In this document: positions 11,443-20,631 of the stretch, piece after piece
How the letters are laid out: each line of letters begins with the position of its first letter
How positions within the stretch are numbered: position 1 is the stretch's first letter
Assembly (NCBI GenBank): GCA_910574195.1
Contig: CAJTBF010000014.1
Span: 1 to 64,000 of the forward strand
Reading direction: 5' to 3'
Source of the DNA: Lachnospiraceae bacterium
Lineage (GTDB): Bacteria > Bacillota > Clostridia > Lachnospirales > Lachnospiraceae
Length of the DNA: 64,000 nucleotides
Position numbers and translations under genes: made by a program
Notes under the pieces: model-generated
Told to the model about the DNA's origin: nothing
The model's database searches: none
Seen by the model: only the letters and a program-made list of their open reading frames with translations

Positions 11443-12099
11443 ATGTACAATATTCTTTGTTTTGGCGATTCGAATACATTTGGCTACGATGCCATAGAGG
11501 ACGGACGTTTCCCGTGGGGGGTACGCTGGACCAGTCTGGTGCAGGAGATGCTGGGGGAATCTTATCGGGTGATTGAGGAAGGAATGGGCGGAAGGACGAC
11601 CGTGTGGGATGATCCTGTGGAAAATTTTCTCAGTGGAAAATCTTACCTGAATGCCTGTCTGGAATCCCACTGGCCGCTGGATCTGGTGTTGATTATGCTG
11701 GGAACCAACGATCTGAAGGTGTGGTTTGGACAGGGGGCGTATGGGATCGCCTGTGGTGTGGAGAGACTGGTGTGTATGACACGGGATTATCTGGCAAAAC
11801 TGCAGACACAAGCGCCGGAGATTCTCATTGTCTCTCCCATTGAAGTAGGCGAGGGGATTGTAGGACACCCTTATGAGCATGCGATGGGAGGAAAAACAGC
11901 GGTGGAACGTTCCAAAGAATTTCCGCGTTATTACCGGTTGATTGCAGAGCGGCAGGGATGCCATTATATGGCGGCATCGGAAGCGGCCGCGCCCTGTAAA
12001 GAGGACAGCATCCACCTGGATGCGGATGGACACCGGAAGCTGGCGGAGGCCGTGGTGAAAAAGATCCGGGAGATTGCGCAGGAATGCGGATGGGAGTAA
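11443..12099 (+). CDS. SGNH/GDSL hydrolase (esterase)
   Basis: A 218-residue SGNH-fold hydrolase without a signal peptide. Block I is FGDSNTFGYD (nucleophile Ser), block II holds GMGGRTT, block III is MLGTNDLK, and block V is DSIHLDADGHRKLA with the Asp-His pair. The start at 11443 follows GAGAGGAAGAAAAGAG; the upstream extension is not supported. Relatives act on acyl or acetyl esters, some on acetylated plant glycans, which would suit the neighbourhood. The substrate is not evident, and it has its own TATAAT box at 11385 rather than being in the uxu operon. Confidence 0.87.
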   Translation: MYNILCFGDSNTFGYDAIEDGRFPWGVRWTSLVQEMLGESYRVIEEGMGGRTTVWDDPVENFLSGKSYLNACLESHWPLDLVLIMLGTNDLKVWFGQGAYGIACGVERLVCMTRDYLAKLQTQAPEILIVSPIEVGEGIVGHPYEHAMGGKTAVERSKEFPRYYRLIAERQGCHYMAASEAAAPCKEDSIHLDADGHRKLAEAVVKKIREIAQECGWE

Positions 12100-12271
12100 T
12101 TTCCATTTTTCATTTTGAGGATCAGGAAGAATTTTTGGAGAAATTCGAGCATGCGTAAAGTGATTGTAACAGATGTATTATATAGTGCATCAGATATTGA
12201 AAACCGATTAAAAGGTTGAATGATAAAATTAAAAAAATATGAAATATGGGGCAGGAGAATAGGAAGCAGAC

Positions 12272-12946
12272 ATGGCACATATTTTGATTTTGGAAGACGA
12301 CGCGAGTTTGAACCGGGGGATTTCCCTGACACTTTCCAGAGAAGGCTATACGGTGGATGCCGCCGGCAATATTGCGGAGGCGGAAGCTTTTCTGAAGCAG
12401 GGAAGTTATGAACTGGTTTTGTGCGACATTACCCTGCCGGATGGCAGCGGACTGGAGTTTGGACAAAAAGTAAGGCAGACGACCGGAAGTTATCTGATCT
12501 ATCTAACGGCTCTGGATGCGGAAACAGACATTGTAACCGGTTACGAGTCCGGAGCGGACGATTACATTACGAAACCTTTTTCCTTGATGGTGCTGGTATC
12601 AAAAGTGGCGGCACTTCTGCGGAGAATGGAGGAGACCGGCGGGGATCGTCTGTGCTGCGGTGAGATTGAATTTTTCAGAAAAGAAATGAACGTAAAAAAA
12701 GCGGGACAACCGGTGGCATTGAGTAAACGGGAGCTGCAGCTCCTTCTTTATCTGATGGAGCATGCGGGGAGAGTTGTGACAAAAGAAAATATCATGGAGC
12801 ATATATGGGAACAGGACGGGCAGTTTTTGGATGAGAATACCGTTCCGGTGAATATCAGCCGTCTGAAAAATAAACTGGGAACAGAGGCTATTGTGAATGT
12901 AAGAGGGTTGGGATATTTATGGACAGGAAACGTAGAGCGGAGATAA
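12272..12946 (+). CDS. OmpR-family response regulator
   Basis: A 224-residue response regulator. The receiver (1-115) has the acidic pair after HILILEDDA, the phospho-acceptor Asp in LCDITLPDGSG and the lysine in DYITKPF. The C-terminal winged helix (130-220) is OmpR/PhoB type (SKRELQLLLYLMEHAG, then the VNVRGLGYLW wing). Its gene overlaps the kinase gene by 28 bases, indicating co-translation. It belongs to a kinase/regulator/ABC exporter module, so it most likely activates the ABC genes at 14496 through the dyad at 14267. Confidence 0.92.
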   Translation: MAHILILEDDASLNRGISLTLSREGYTVDAAGNIAEAEAFLKQGSYELVLCDITLPDGSGLEFGQKVRQTTGSYLIYLTALDAETDIVTGYESGADDYITKPFSLMVLVSKVAALLRRMEETGGDRLCCGEIEFFRKEMNVKKAGQPVALSKRELQLLLYLMEHAGRVVTKENIMEHIWEQDGQFLDENTVPVNISRLKNKLGTEAIVNVRGLGYLWTGNVERR

Positions 12947-14208
12947 TCCGGTTCGTCACGCTCTTTCTCCTGACGGTTTTCTGCATTGCGGCAGGAGGCT
13001 GGATCTATGTGCGGCAGGAGGAGAATCTCCGTTGGGAACAGATTGCCGAACTGAGCGGACTACATCCCGAATTGGAGGCGGATCTGGTTCGGATTCTGGA
13101 AAAGGGCGGCGGGGAAGACAGAGCAAAGGCAGATACGACGGATCAGAAAGACGAAGAAAAAATACAGATTCGAAAACGGCTGGAAGAAACATATGGGTAT
13201 GGGATTGCCGGCGAAGTGTTCCGTCGTCAGATTGGGGGACTGTACGGGTACAGCCTTTTTGTGGCGGCGGTTCTCTTTTTCCTTTTTTACGGGATTTCTG
13301 CCGGGAAGAAAAAAAGAGCCGAACGGTATGTCTGGGATTTGCGAAAGAGCGGGGAGATTCTGCGGGAGTTTAGCCAGGGGAATTATCAGGTGCCGGAAGC
13401 CGTATTTGAGAAGCGGCGGGAAGAGGAGGAAAAAGAAGGAATCAAAAAGACCGGTGGTCAAATCGAGATGGAACTGGAAGAGCTTTTCCGGGAGCATGGC
13501 AATTATCTGACGATGCTGAAAGAAAGATACGAAAAAGAGGAGATCAGGACGAAGGCGTTGATTACCGATATTTCCCATCAGTTGAAAACGCCGTTGTCTT
13601 CCTTGCGCATGAGCCATGAACTGGTGGAGAGCGCCTATCTGACAGAAGAAGAGCGCAGAGAATTTCTGCGGCAGGAGCGGGTGGAAATCGAGAAGCTGCA
13701 GAAGCTGCTGGATGAGATGATGAAGCTGTCCCGTCTGGAAAAGAATATGATTCATCTGAAACCGGAACCGGCCGGTCTGCAGGATACCATTTCCGAGGCG
13801 GTGTCTGTGGTATATCCGAAAGCAGCAGGGAAATCTATGGAGATCCAGGTGGAAATAAAGGAGGATATTGTACTGGAACATGATCCCCACTGGACGGCAG
13901 AGGCGTTCGTCAATATTTTGGATAATGCGGTAAAATATGCGCCGGAACATACCCGGATTTTGATTCGTGCGGAAAAGCTGATTCGTTATGCAATGGTGGC
14001 ATTTCAGGATGAAGGGCCGGGAATCCCGGAGGAAGAGCGGCACAGGATTTATCAGCGTTTCTACCGGGGAACACAAAGTGAAGGCGTGGAAGGTGTAGGC
14101 ATCGGGCTGTATCTGGCACGAAAGATTCTGGAGGAAGAACACGGCAGTATCCGGGTAAAAAGCGGCTATCCGGTCGGGAGTGTTTTTTATGTAATGCTTC
14201 CGCTGTGA
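12919..14208 (+). CDS. Sensor histidine kinase of an ABC-exporter module
   Basis: A 429-residue membrane kinase. Transmembrane segments lie at about 10-29 and 110-127, with an extracytoplasmic stretch of about 80 mostly charged residues between them, so it is not the short-loop intramembrane type. A cytoplasmic linker leads to the H-box (DISHQLKTPLSSLR) and an ATPase domain with N-box (NILDNAVKYAPE), G1 (DEGPGIP) and G2 (GVGIGLYLARKI). It overlaps the response regulator gene and precedes an FtsX-type ABC exporter, an arrangement typical of antimicrobial-peptide sensing and resistance. The signal is unknown. Confidence 0.9.
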   Translation: MDRKRRAEIIRFVTLFLLTVFCIAAGGWIYVRQEENLRWEQIAELSGLHPELEADLVRILEKGGGEDRAKADTTDQKDEEKIQIRKRLEETYGYGIAGEVFRRQIGGLYGYSLFVAAVLFFLFYGISAGKKKRAERYVWDLRKSGEILREFSQGNYQVPEAVFEKRREEEEKEGIKKTGGQIEMELEELFREHGNYLTMLKERYEKEEIRTKALITDISHQLKTPLSSLRMSHELVESAYLTEEERREFLRQERVEIEKLQKLLDEMMKLSRLEKNMIHLKPEPAGLQDTISEAVSVVYPKAAGKSMEIQVEIKEDIVLEHDPHWTAEAFVNILDNAVKYAPEHTRILIRAEKLIRYAMVAFQDEGPGIPEEERHRIYQRFYRGTQSEGVEGVGIGLYLARKILEEEHGSIRVKSGYPVGSVFYVMLPL

Positions 14209-14223
14209 AGAGAAGTCAGAAAA

Positions 14224-14256
14224 GGTAACAGTTCAGATTTCGACCTCGCTGTTGCC
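14224..14256. repeat. Dispersed GTAAC hairpin repeat, copy D
   Basis: GGTAACAGTTCAG, a TTCG-containing loop and CTGTTGCC form an imperfect hairpin. An almost identical layout is found at 38028-38059. Confidence 0.6.
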
Positions 14257-14266
14257 AGAAAAGAGA

Positions 14267-14298
14267 CCCTTACAAAACTGTTATGGTTTTTGTAAGGG
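14267..14298 (+). promoter_or_regulatory. Dyad upstream of the ABC genes: BceR-like operator or terminator
   Basis: CCCTTACAAAAC and GTTTTTGTAAGGG form a long dyad. Inside it, TTACA-AAAC-TGTTA (14270-14283) matches the published BceR-type consensus TNACA-N4-TGTAA with one mismatch. Because it is followed by TTTTGTAA it could also terminate the kinase transcript. Both roles are compatible with its place between the regulator pair and the ABC operon. Confidence 0.55.
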
Positions 14299-14495
14299 TT
14301 TTGTAATGTGGAAATGCTATGATACAGACAGAATATGGTACTGACGAAATCTTGTATCGGATTGGAAACTTTAGCGGGCAGCAAGAGCGGTTCACCGCCA
14401 TGTCAGAGACTTGAGTTTTGGGAGCCCCATAAAGGGAAGAGGATGCAAAAGGGAGGGTTTTAAGAGTACCGGATAAAAGCAGGAGGTAGCGCAGC

Positions 14496-15170
14496 ATGAG
14501 TAAAATTGTAGAGGTACAGGATCTGGTAAAATATTACGGATCCGGTGAAAATCTGGTAAAAGCAGTGGATCATACCAGTCTGTGTATAGAAAGTGGGAAG
14601 TTTACCGCTATTGTCGGACGTTCCGGTTCCGGAAAATCCACGCTTCTCCATATGATCGGCGGTCTGGACCGGCCGGATTCCGGGAGAGTATTGATTGACG
14701 GAAAAGATATCTTTGGTCTGAAAAGCGACCGGCTGGCACAGTTTCGAAGGAAGAAAATCGGGTTTGTGTTTCAGGATTTTAATCTGATTCCGTCTTTGAA
14801 TGTGTGGGAGAATATTATTCTGCCTATGGGGCTGGACGGAAGGAAGGTACCGGTGGAAGAGGTGGAGGAAAAAATGGAATATCTGGGCCTCCTGGGAAAA
14901 AGGAAAGCCATGCCGGCCATGCTTTCCGGCGGACAAAAGCAGCGGGTAGCGATTGCAAGAGCGCTGGTGATGAACCCGGCTATCATCTGTGCGGACGAAC
15001 CGACCGGAAACCTGGATTCGCAGTCCGAACTGGAAGTAGTTGATCTGATGAAAAAATGTGTGCGCGACTACGGACAGACGCTGGTGATGATTACTCATGA
15101 CGAGGGGATTGCACAGATGGCGGACTGTGTGATTCTGATTGAGGACGGTAAGGTGGTGAGTCAATCATGA
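14496..15170 (+). CDS. ABC transporter ATP-binding protein (MacB/BceA type)
   Basis: A 224-residue ABC ATPase. Walker A is GRSGSGKST, the Q-loop is VFQDFNLIP, the signature is LSGGQKQRVAIARAL, Walker B leads into CADEPTGNLD, and the switch His is in MITHDEG. Length and motifs place it in the MacB/LolD/BceA group that drives type VII (mechanotransmission) permeases. Its stop overlaps the start of the permease gene (ATGA), so the two form a complex. With the upstream two-component system it probably protects against an envelope-active peptide. Confidence 0.93.
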   Translation: MSKIVEVQDLVKYYGSGENLVKAVDHTSLCIESGKFTAIVGRSGSGKSTLLHMIGGLDRPDSGRVLIDGKDIFGLKSDRLAQFRRKKIGFVFQDFNLIPSLNVWENIILPMGLDGRKVPVEEVEEKMEYLGLLGKRKAMPAMLSGGQKQRVAIARALVMNPAIICADEPTGNLDSQSELEVVDLMKKCVRDYGQTLVMITHDEGIAQMADCVILIEDGKVVSQS

Positions 15171-17626
15171 AAATGGTGACAAAAGTAGCATATGCCAATA
15201 TGAAATATCATAAAAGTAAGAATATTCTGACAGGGATTGCCATTTTTCTAACCACGTTGCTTTTGTTTCTCGTTCCGGCGGTGGGATTTGATTCTGTGGA
15301 ACTTCAGTTTGCAGTGACAAATAAATTGTATCCGACCTGGCAGGCGCTGTATCGGAATGTGGATACGGATACGGTAAACAGACTGCGCGCCCATCATGAT
15401 ATGGAAACGTATGGACTGCGCAGCGACGTGGGAAAAATTGCCAATGAGGAAGCGGAGATTTCCATGTATTATATGGATGAGACGGGGATGGAGCTGTACC
15501 GGATCGAGTTGACAGAAGGACACGTTCCGAAAGAGAAATCGGAGATTATGGTATCAAAAGGCATGCTGGACAGTCTGGGAATCCATGCCGGACTGGGAGA
15601 TACGGTTCGTTTTCCGGTGCAGAAGTATGTAGGGAATCAACTGGATTATATACAGGAGACAGAGTTTCAGATCTGTGGTTTTCTGCCGGACAGTGAGGCC
15701 GCGTTGGAGAATCAGACCTATATGGCATTGATTTCCAGGGAGTATATGGAAGAGATTATTCCCGGAGAGGAGATTCGTTATCGTTTCTTATTCCGGGTAA
15801 GTGCGGATGAACGGACAGAGATTGACAAACTGAAGGATCAGATCAAAGGGATTGCCGGGAAATTTGGAATTTCGGAAGCAGAAATCGGATTCAATGACGA
15901 TTATCTGTATGCCAATTATACGGATCCTGCCCAATTGCCGATCATCTGTTTGATCATGCTGGTGATCATTGTGGCGGGCGTGATTACCATTTACAGTATC
16001 TATTACATTTCCATGACGCAGAGGATTCAGGAATTTGGAAGAATCAAGGCCATGGGGGCGACCAGGAAGCAGGTCCGGCAGATTGTGCTGCGGGAAGGAT
16101 TCTGTGTGGCGCTCATTGCCCTGCCGTTGGGGCTGGCAGTGTCCACTGTTTTACTAAAACCACTTCTGTTGTATTTTGTCAATATGGCAGGGAAGTCTGC
16201 ATTCCGGCAGGGGTATGAGGAAATCCTCCGAAATGGGGAATGTAATTTGTATCCCTGGTGGCTTTATCTGCTGACTTGTGTAGTAGCGCTGGTAACCGTG
16301 TATCTGTCCCTTCTGCATCCCATGCAGAAAGCGGCGGGAATTTCGGAAGTGGAAGCCATGCGCTATCAGGAAAAGCAGAGCGGAAGCAGGGAAAGAAAGG
16401 GATACCAGGATCTTACCGTGGGCCGGCTGGCAAAAACGAACCTGTATGGGGATCGGAAGAAAAGCGTTCTCACTATTCTGACTATGAGCATCACGGGGAT
16501 GTTTGTGATGGTGGTCGCTACGGCCCTGTCCTGTGCCAGTCCTTCGGAAAGCGCGGACAGTGATCTGTATGGACAGTATGAATTATCGCTGGATACGGAA
16601 AGCGGCAATCAGGAGCACCCGGAAAAGGAATGGGATCGTGTCATTGCGAATAATCCGCTGACCGCGGAACTAAAAGCGCAGATCGAGCGTCTGGACGGTG
16701 TGGAAAGGGTAGAAACCTTTACGAATGTTATGGTGGAGTCAGATCTGCAATACCAGGGGGAAATCGCGGCGAATCAGGTGCTGGGTTTACCGGAAAGTTG
16801 TTTTGAGGAACTCAAAAAAGGAATTGTGGAAGGAAAGGCGTCCTGGAGTGATCTTCTGGAAGGGGATAAGGTCATTGTAAATAAGGCTCTGCTGTACTGG
16901 TGTCCGGAAGTGAAGGTGGGTGATCAGATTCAGATTCGCATAGAAGAGGAGGGGCAGATGGTATCCCGGGATCTGGAAGTGATTGCTATTGGGGATTACC
17001 GGTTCGGACTGACAGGATTCTGTGATCTTATTTTTTCCAAAGAAGCGGCGGACAGCCTGCTTAGGCAGGACTGTACCGGAAGTTTTCAGGTGCTGGCAGA
17101 GAAGAAGTATGACGCAAAACTGGAGAAGGAGCTGCAGGAGCTGGCCGCGTCATCCGGGTTGGTGGCAATGCAGACCTGGAAAGAAAAATACGATTTCTGG
17201 AAGAATTCCATGAACATTACACAGATTGTCTGCATCGCGTTCCTGTGCATTCTCAGTATGATCTGTATTATGAATCTGATCAACACCATGATTCACAGCG
17301 TTCACATCCGGAAGAAAGAACTGGGTATGATGCAGGCCATAGGGATGACGGACGCACAGATGGCAAAGATGCTGCGGATGGAAGGACTGTTCTATACAAG
17401 CGGGACGCTGCTGTTGACTATCGGAGCCGGAAGTATCCTGGGATATCCGGTGTTCCTGTGGATGAAAGCGCAGCATCTGTACAGTGTGACCCATTATCAT
17501 TATCCGACGGAAGCCGCGGTGATTGTGGTAGTAGTGATGGTGGCGGTACAGTTGCTTCTGACCACCGCGCTGGCCAGGTCGGTGAAAAAAGAATCGCTGA
17601 TTGACCGGATCCGGTTCAGTGAGTGA
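15167..17626 (+). CDS. FtsX-domain ABC transporter permease
   Basis: An 819-residue integral membrane protein. An N-terminal transmembrane segment (about 20-40) is followed by a large extracytoplasmic domain. Three segments near 270-390 make the first FtsX domain. A further helix near 435-455 precedes a second extracytoplasmic domain, and the last three helices (about 690-805) form a second FtsX domain. This double-FtsX layout is longer than MacB and differs from the ten-helix BceB protein encoded at 23500. It pairs with the overlapping ATPase gene. The likely role is peptide sensing or removal at the membrane; lipoprotein or lipid handling is an alternative. Confidence 0.87.
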   Translation: MKMVTKVAYANMKYHKSKNILTGIAIFLTTLLLFLVPAVGFDSVELQFAVTNKLYPTWQALYRNVDTDTVNRLRAHHDMETYGLRSDVGKIANEEAEISMYYMDETGMELYRIELTEGHVPKEKSEIMVSKGMLDSLGIHAGLGDTVRFPVQKYVGNQLDYIQETEFQICGFLPDSEAALENQTYMALISREYMEEIIPGEEIRYRFLFRVSADERTEIDKLKDQIKGIAGKFGISEAEIGFNDDYLYANYTDPAQLPIICLIMLVIIVAGVITIYSIYYISMTQRIQEFGRIKAMGATRKQVRQIVLREGFCVALIALPLGLAVSTVLLKPLLLYFVNMAGKSAFRQGYEEILRNGECNLYPWWLYLLTCVVALVTVYLSLLHPMQKAAGISEVEAMRYQEKQSGSRERKGYQDLTVGRLAKTNLYGDRKKSVLTILTMSITGMFVMVVATALSCASPSESADSDLYGQYELSLDTESGNQEHPEKEWDRVIANNPLTAELKAQIERLDGVERVETFTNVMVESDLQYQGEIAANQVLGLPESCFEELKKGIVEGKASWSDLLEGDKVIVNKALLYWCPEVKVGDQIQIRIEEEGQMVSRDLEVIAIGDYRFGLTGFCDLIFSKEAADSLLRQDCTGSFQVLAEKKYDAKLEKELQELAASSGLVAMQTWKEKYDFWKNSMNITQIVCIAFLCILSMICIMNLINTMIHSVHIRKKELGMMQAIGMTDAQMAKMLRMEGLFYTSGTLLLTIGAGSILGYPVFLWMKAQHLYSVTHYHYPTEAAVIVVVVMVAVQLLLTTALARSVKKESLIDRIRFSE

Positions 17627-17746
17627 AGCTTCCTCCTTGTGTCGTTTCGGAACAGATGGCTGGCGCTCCGGGATTACCGGGGCGGTCTGGCTGGAATGCA
17701 GCGAATGATTAAAACGAAATGATATCGAACATTTTTTCAGTGAACA

Positions 17747-17763
17747 AACATAAAGTTTATGTT
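17747..17763. promoter_or_regulatory. Perfect palindrome, operator-like
   Basis: AACATAAA-G-TTTATGTT, 17 bases with perfect 8-base arms, in the 285-bp gap before the broken lipoprotein gene. It has the size of a dimeric repressor site. No cognate regulator is adjacent. Confidence 0.4.
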
Positions 17764-17911
17764 GTGAAATAATAAGATTATGAGGGAAGAATTGTCCTGT
17801 TCCTTTGTTTTTGATAATAATGAAATGATTACGCAAAAAAGGCGCGGCGGGATCTTTTCAGGCATGTGGAAGCGCGTTTGACCGCCTGTAAAACAGAAGG
17901 GAGAGGACGAA

Positions 17912-18719
17912 ATGAACAGAAAGAAATTTTTATGTATGTTTGCTTTGATAATGGCGGTATGTTTCACAGGAATTGCAGGATGCGGGGGCTCCGGGGATGA
18001 TGCGGGAGAAAATGCGGCGCCGGCACAGGAAGAAACAGACGCAGCGAACAATAAGACGGATGCGGCAAAAGAGGATCCATCGGAAAAGGAAAAGCAAAAG
18101 AATTGGAAGAATCCATGGTAAACGATGGGGAGACGGACGAGGCGGCGACAGAGGAAGGTTAAAATGCCTCGGCGACGGGGAACAGACGGACTATTCTGTG
18201 ATCACGGAGACAGAGGATTTGAAAGCCGTTATGGATTTTGTGAAAGCGCAGCCCTGTGTAGATGCGTCCCGGATTACAATGATGGGACAGAGCATGGGAG
18301 GGCTGGTAACTTCTCTGGTAGCGGCGGAACGGGCAGATGAAATCGCGGATGTGGTGTTATTTTATCCGGGACTGATGGCGCCGGAAAATCTCAGGGAAGA
18401 ATATCCGACGGCGGCGGACCTGCCGACGGAACCCGCGAAGTTTCTCGGTGCGGAAGTAGGCCCCGTCTTCTTTTGGGATTCCTATGATCTGGATGTATAC
18501 GGCACCATCGGAAATTATACAGGGCTTGTATTATTGCTGCATGGTACGGCGGACAAGCTGGTTCCGGTCAGTGTTTCGGAGAAAGCGCTGGAAGTATATG
18601 AAAATGCCGAACTGAAAGTGATTGAAGGCGGCAATCACGGATTTCCGCCGCTGGAAGACGGGACGAATGTCAGAGAGATTGCGTATAATTATATTATGGA
18701 ATTTCTGGAGAACAGGTAG
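17912..18719 (+). pseudogene. Alpha/beta-hydrolase lipoprotein, deleted and frameshifted
   Basis: Two parts of one former gene in different frames. Frame 2 (17912-18121) encodes a lipoprotein signal peptide with lipobox TGIAGC and an acidic spacer, after a GGGAGAGGA ribosome site. Frame 3 (about 18170-18719) encodes the end of a serine alpha/beta-hydrolase: nucleophile elbow GQSMGG, Asp in LHGTADKLVP, His in GGNHGF. Between them the spacer moves into a third frame (ESMVNDGETDEAATEEG) and stops at a TAA. The first 70-80 residues of the catalytic domain, including the oxyanion HG motif, are absent. At least two frame changes and a deletion make a functional product very unlikely. Confidence 0.8.
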
Positions 18720-18812
18720 ATTATTTTATTACTATGAAACAAAACCTTCAGGGTAGCTTCAAAAGCGCAAATTACCCTTATTAAACTTAAAAAGTTGATT
18801 TTGAATTTAAGG

Positions 18813-18851
18813 AAAGAGTGGCCGGGAAATGTTATTTTTCGGTCACTCTTT
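18813..18851. terminator. Hairpin downstream of the hydrolase pseudogene
   Basis: AAAGAGTG-G-CCG pairs with CGG-T-CACTCTTT around a T-rich loop. The 3' arm ends in TTT followed by GTCTG, so it is a weak intrinsic terminator at best. The rest of 18720-19028 holds the GH43 promoter region listed next. Confidence 0.5.
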
Positions 18852-18916
18852 GTCTGTCGGGGCTAGACGCTGTTTTCCTGCGAGGAGTTTTATCAGCACA
18901 TTCCACGTTAAAAAAG

Positions 18917-18964
18917 TGACGTTTCACGTCAGAAGAAAACAGGAAAGGGAAAATATGTTATAAT
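18917..18964 (+). promoter_or_regulatory. Palindrome plus -10 box upstream of GH43
   Basis: TGACGT-TTC-ACGTCA (18917-18931) is a perfect palindrome lying about 28 bases before a consensus TATAAT (18959-18964). No -35 box is apparent at the right spacing, as expected of an activator-dependent promoter. Confidence 0.4.
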
Positions 18965-19028
18965 TGCTTACTAACAGAAGCGTGAATGAAACACAAAAGA
19001 ATAAGGGAAAAGGAGTGGAGATTTTGAT

Positions 19029-20486
19029 ATGAAGACAAAACAGGCATTGAACCCGTATCTGCCAAGTTACGAATATGTGCCGGACGGAGAACCACATATT
19101 GTGGACGGCCGAGTGTATGTGTATGGTTCTCATGACCTTTTTAACGCATTGAACTTCTGCCTTGGAGATTATGTGTGCTGGTCTGCACCGGTGGATGATC
19201 TGGGGAACTGGAGGTATGAAGGCTGTATTTTTAAACGGGAGCAGGATCCGGCGGCACCGAAGATCCGGCTGACCAATGGGCTGGCGGCGCCGGATATGGT
19301 ACAGGGACCGGACGGAAGATATTATCTGTATTACTTTATGGGTGGCACCAAGATGATTTCTGTGGCAGTCTGTGACGAGCCGGCCGGGAAATATGAATTT
19401 TACGGCTATGTACAGTATCCGGATCAGGTGCCTATCGGAAAGAAGAACGAACCGCTTCAGTTTGATCCGGGGATCTTTATGGATGATGATGGAAGGTTGT
19501 ATTTATATACCGGTTTTGCATTGCAGGGGAATCCCATTCTTCTGGACGGCTCTAAACCGACGGAACACGGCGCCATGTGTTTTGAACTGGATCCCAAAGA
19601 TATGCTGACCGTGTTGAGCGGGCCAGAGTACATTGGTATTGCCGGTGAAAAGGAATCCATTGGCACTCCCTATGAAGGGCATGCGTTTCTGGAAGCCAGT
19701 TCCATGCGGAAATTCGGGAATACTTATTACTTCATTTACAGTTCCCTGAACAGTCACGAACTGTGCTATGCCACCAGTGACAACCCGACGCATGGCTTCC
19801 AGTATGGCGGTATTCTGGTAAGCAACGGGGATATCGGTCTTTCGGGCGTTACGGATGTAAAGCATGCGAAGAATTATACCGGAAATACCCATGGCAGTCT
19901 GATCGAGATCAACGGAAACTATTATATTTTCTATCACCGGCACACCAACAGAAAACAATCCTCAAGACAGGCCTGCGCGGAACGGATTCGTTTTGAGGAC
20001 GGGAAGTTTTATCAGGCGGAGAATACGTCCTGCGGACTGAACAACGGTCCTCTGGAAGGAAGAGGGAAATATCCGGCTTATATTGCATGCAATCTGTATG
20101 GAAAAGACGGGACCATGTTTTACAGCATGATCAAGCACCGCAAAGGTTCCTATCCGTTTTTTACGCAGGAAGGGAAGGACCGGGAGGAAGGACCGGATCA
20201 GTATGTGGCCAATGTCTGCGACGGATCCGTTGTCGGCTTCAAGTATTTTGATCTGGCAAAGACAAAAGAAATCCGGATCAATCTCAAAGGAAACGCCCGC
20301 GGGACGGTACTGGTAAAGGACGGAGATACAGCGCAGGCCAATGTACTTGTAGAGATTCCGGTGACTCCGGCAAAAAACGGGCACGGTTTCGTGGGAAAAC
20401 TGGAAAATGTGAAAAATAATCAGGCGCTGTTTTTTACGTTCCAGGGAAAAGGATCATTTGATTTTATTTCCTTCGATTTACATTGA
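19029..20486 (+). CDS. Glycoside hydrolase family 43
   Basis: A 485-residue cytoplasmic enzyme (no signal peptide). Residues about 10-330 form the five-bladed GH43 propeller. The usual landmarks are the early acidic NPYLPSYEYVPDGEP with YVYGSHD, the middle aspartate in QFDPGIFMDDDGRLYLY and the general-acid glutamate in EGHAFLEASS. The last 120 residues resemble a CBM6-like beta-sandwich (weak). GH43 enzymes release arabinose or xylose from arabinoxylan, arabinan or arabinogalactan; which one applies here cannot be read off. GGAGTGGAG precedes the ATG at 19029. It stands alone between a pseudogene and the foreign-looking Bce block. Confidence 0.88.
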   Translation: MKTKQALNPYLPSYEYVPDGEPHIVDGRVYVYGSHDLFNALNFCLGDYVCWSAPVDDLGNWRYEGCIFKREQDPAAPKIRLTNGLAAPDMVQGPDGRYYLYYFMGGTKMISVAVCDEPAGKYEFYGYVQYPDQVPIGKKNEPLQFDPGIFMDDDGRLYLYTGFALQGNPILLDGSKPTEHGAMCFELDPKDMLTVLSGPEYIGIAGEKESIGTPYEGHAFLEASSMRKFGNTYYFIYSSLNSHELCYATSDNPTHGFQYGGILVSNGDIGLSGVTDVKHAKNYTGNTHGSLIEINGNYYIFYHRHTNRKQSSRQACAERIRFEDGKFYQAENTSCGLNNGPLEGRGKYPAYIACNLYGKDGTMFYSMIKHRKGSYPFFTQEGKDREEGPDQYVANVCDGSVVGFKYFDLAKTKEIRINLKGNARGTVLVKDGDTAQANVLVEIPVTPAKNGHGFVGKLENVKNNQALFFTFQGKGSFDFISFDLH

Positions 20487-20580
20487 AAAGATGAGTGAAT
20501 GCTCATGTGGCATAAAGTAACACACAAGAATTTGATAGATAGCAGCCCACTATTCCATTGCTATTCTACAATAATATGGA

Positions 20581-20609
20581 TTGAGAAAACCTCTCTGATA
20601 CAGTATAAT
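20581..20609 (+). promoter_or_regulatory. Promoter of bceR-bceS with overlapping dyad
   Basis: TTGAGA and TATAAT are 17 bases apart, a near-consensus promoter 22 bases before the start codon. An inverted repeat (ACCTCTCTGATAC at 20589 and GTGTCAGGGAGGT at 20613, 11 of 13 paired) spans the -10 box and includes the ribosome site in its right arm. Confidence 0.75.
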
Positions 20610-20631
20610 AAAGTGTCAGGGAGGTATCTTT

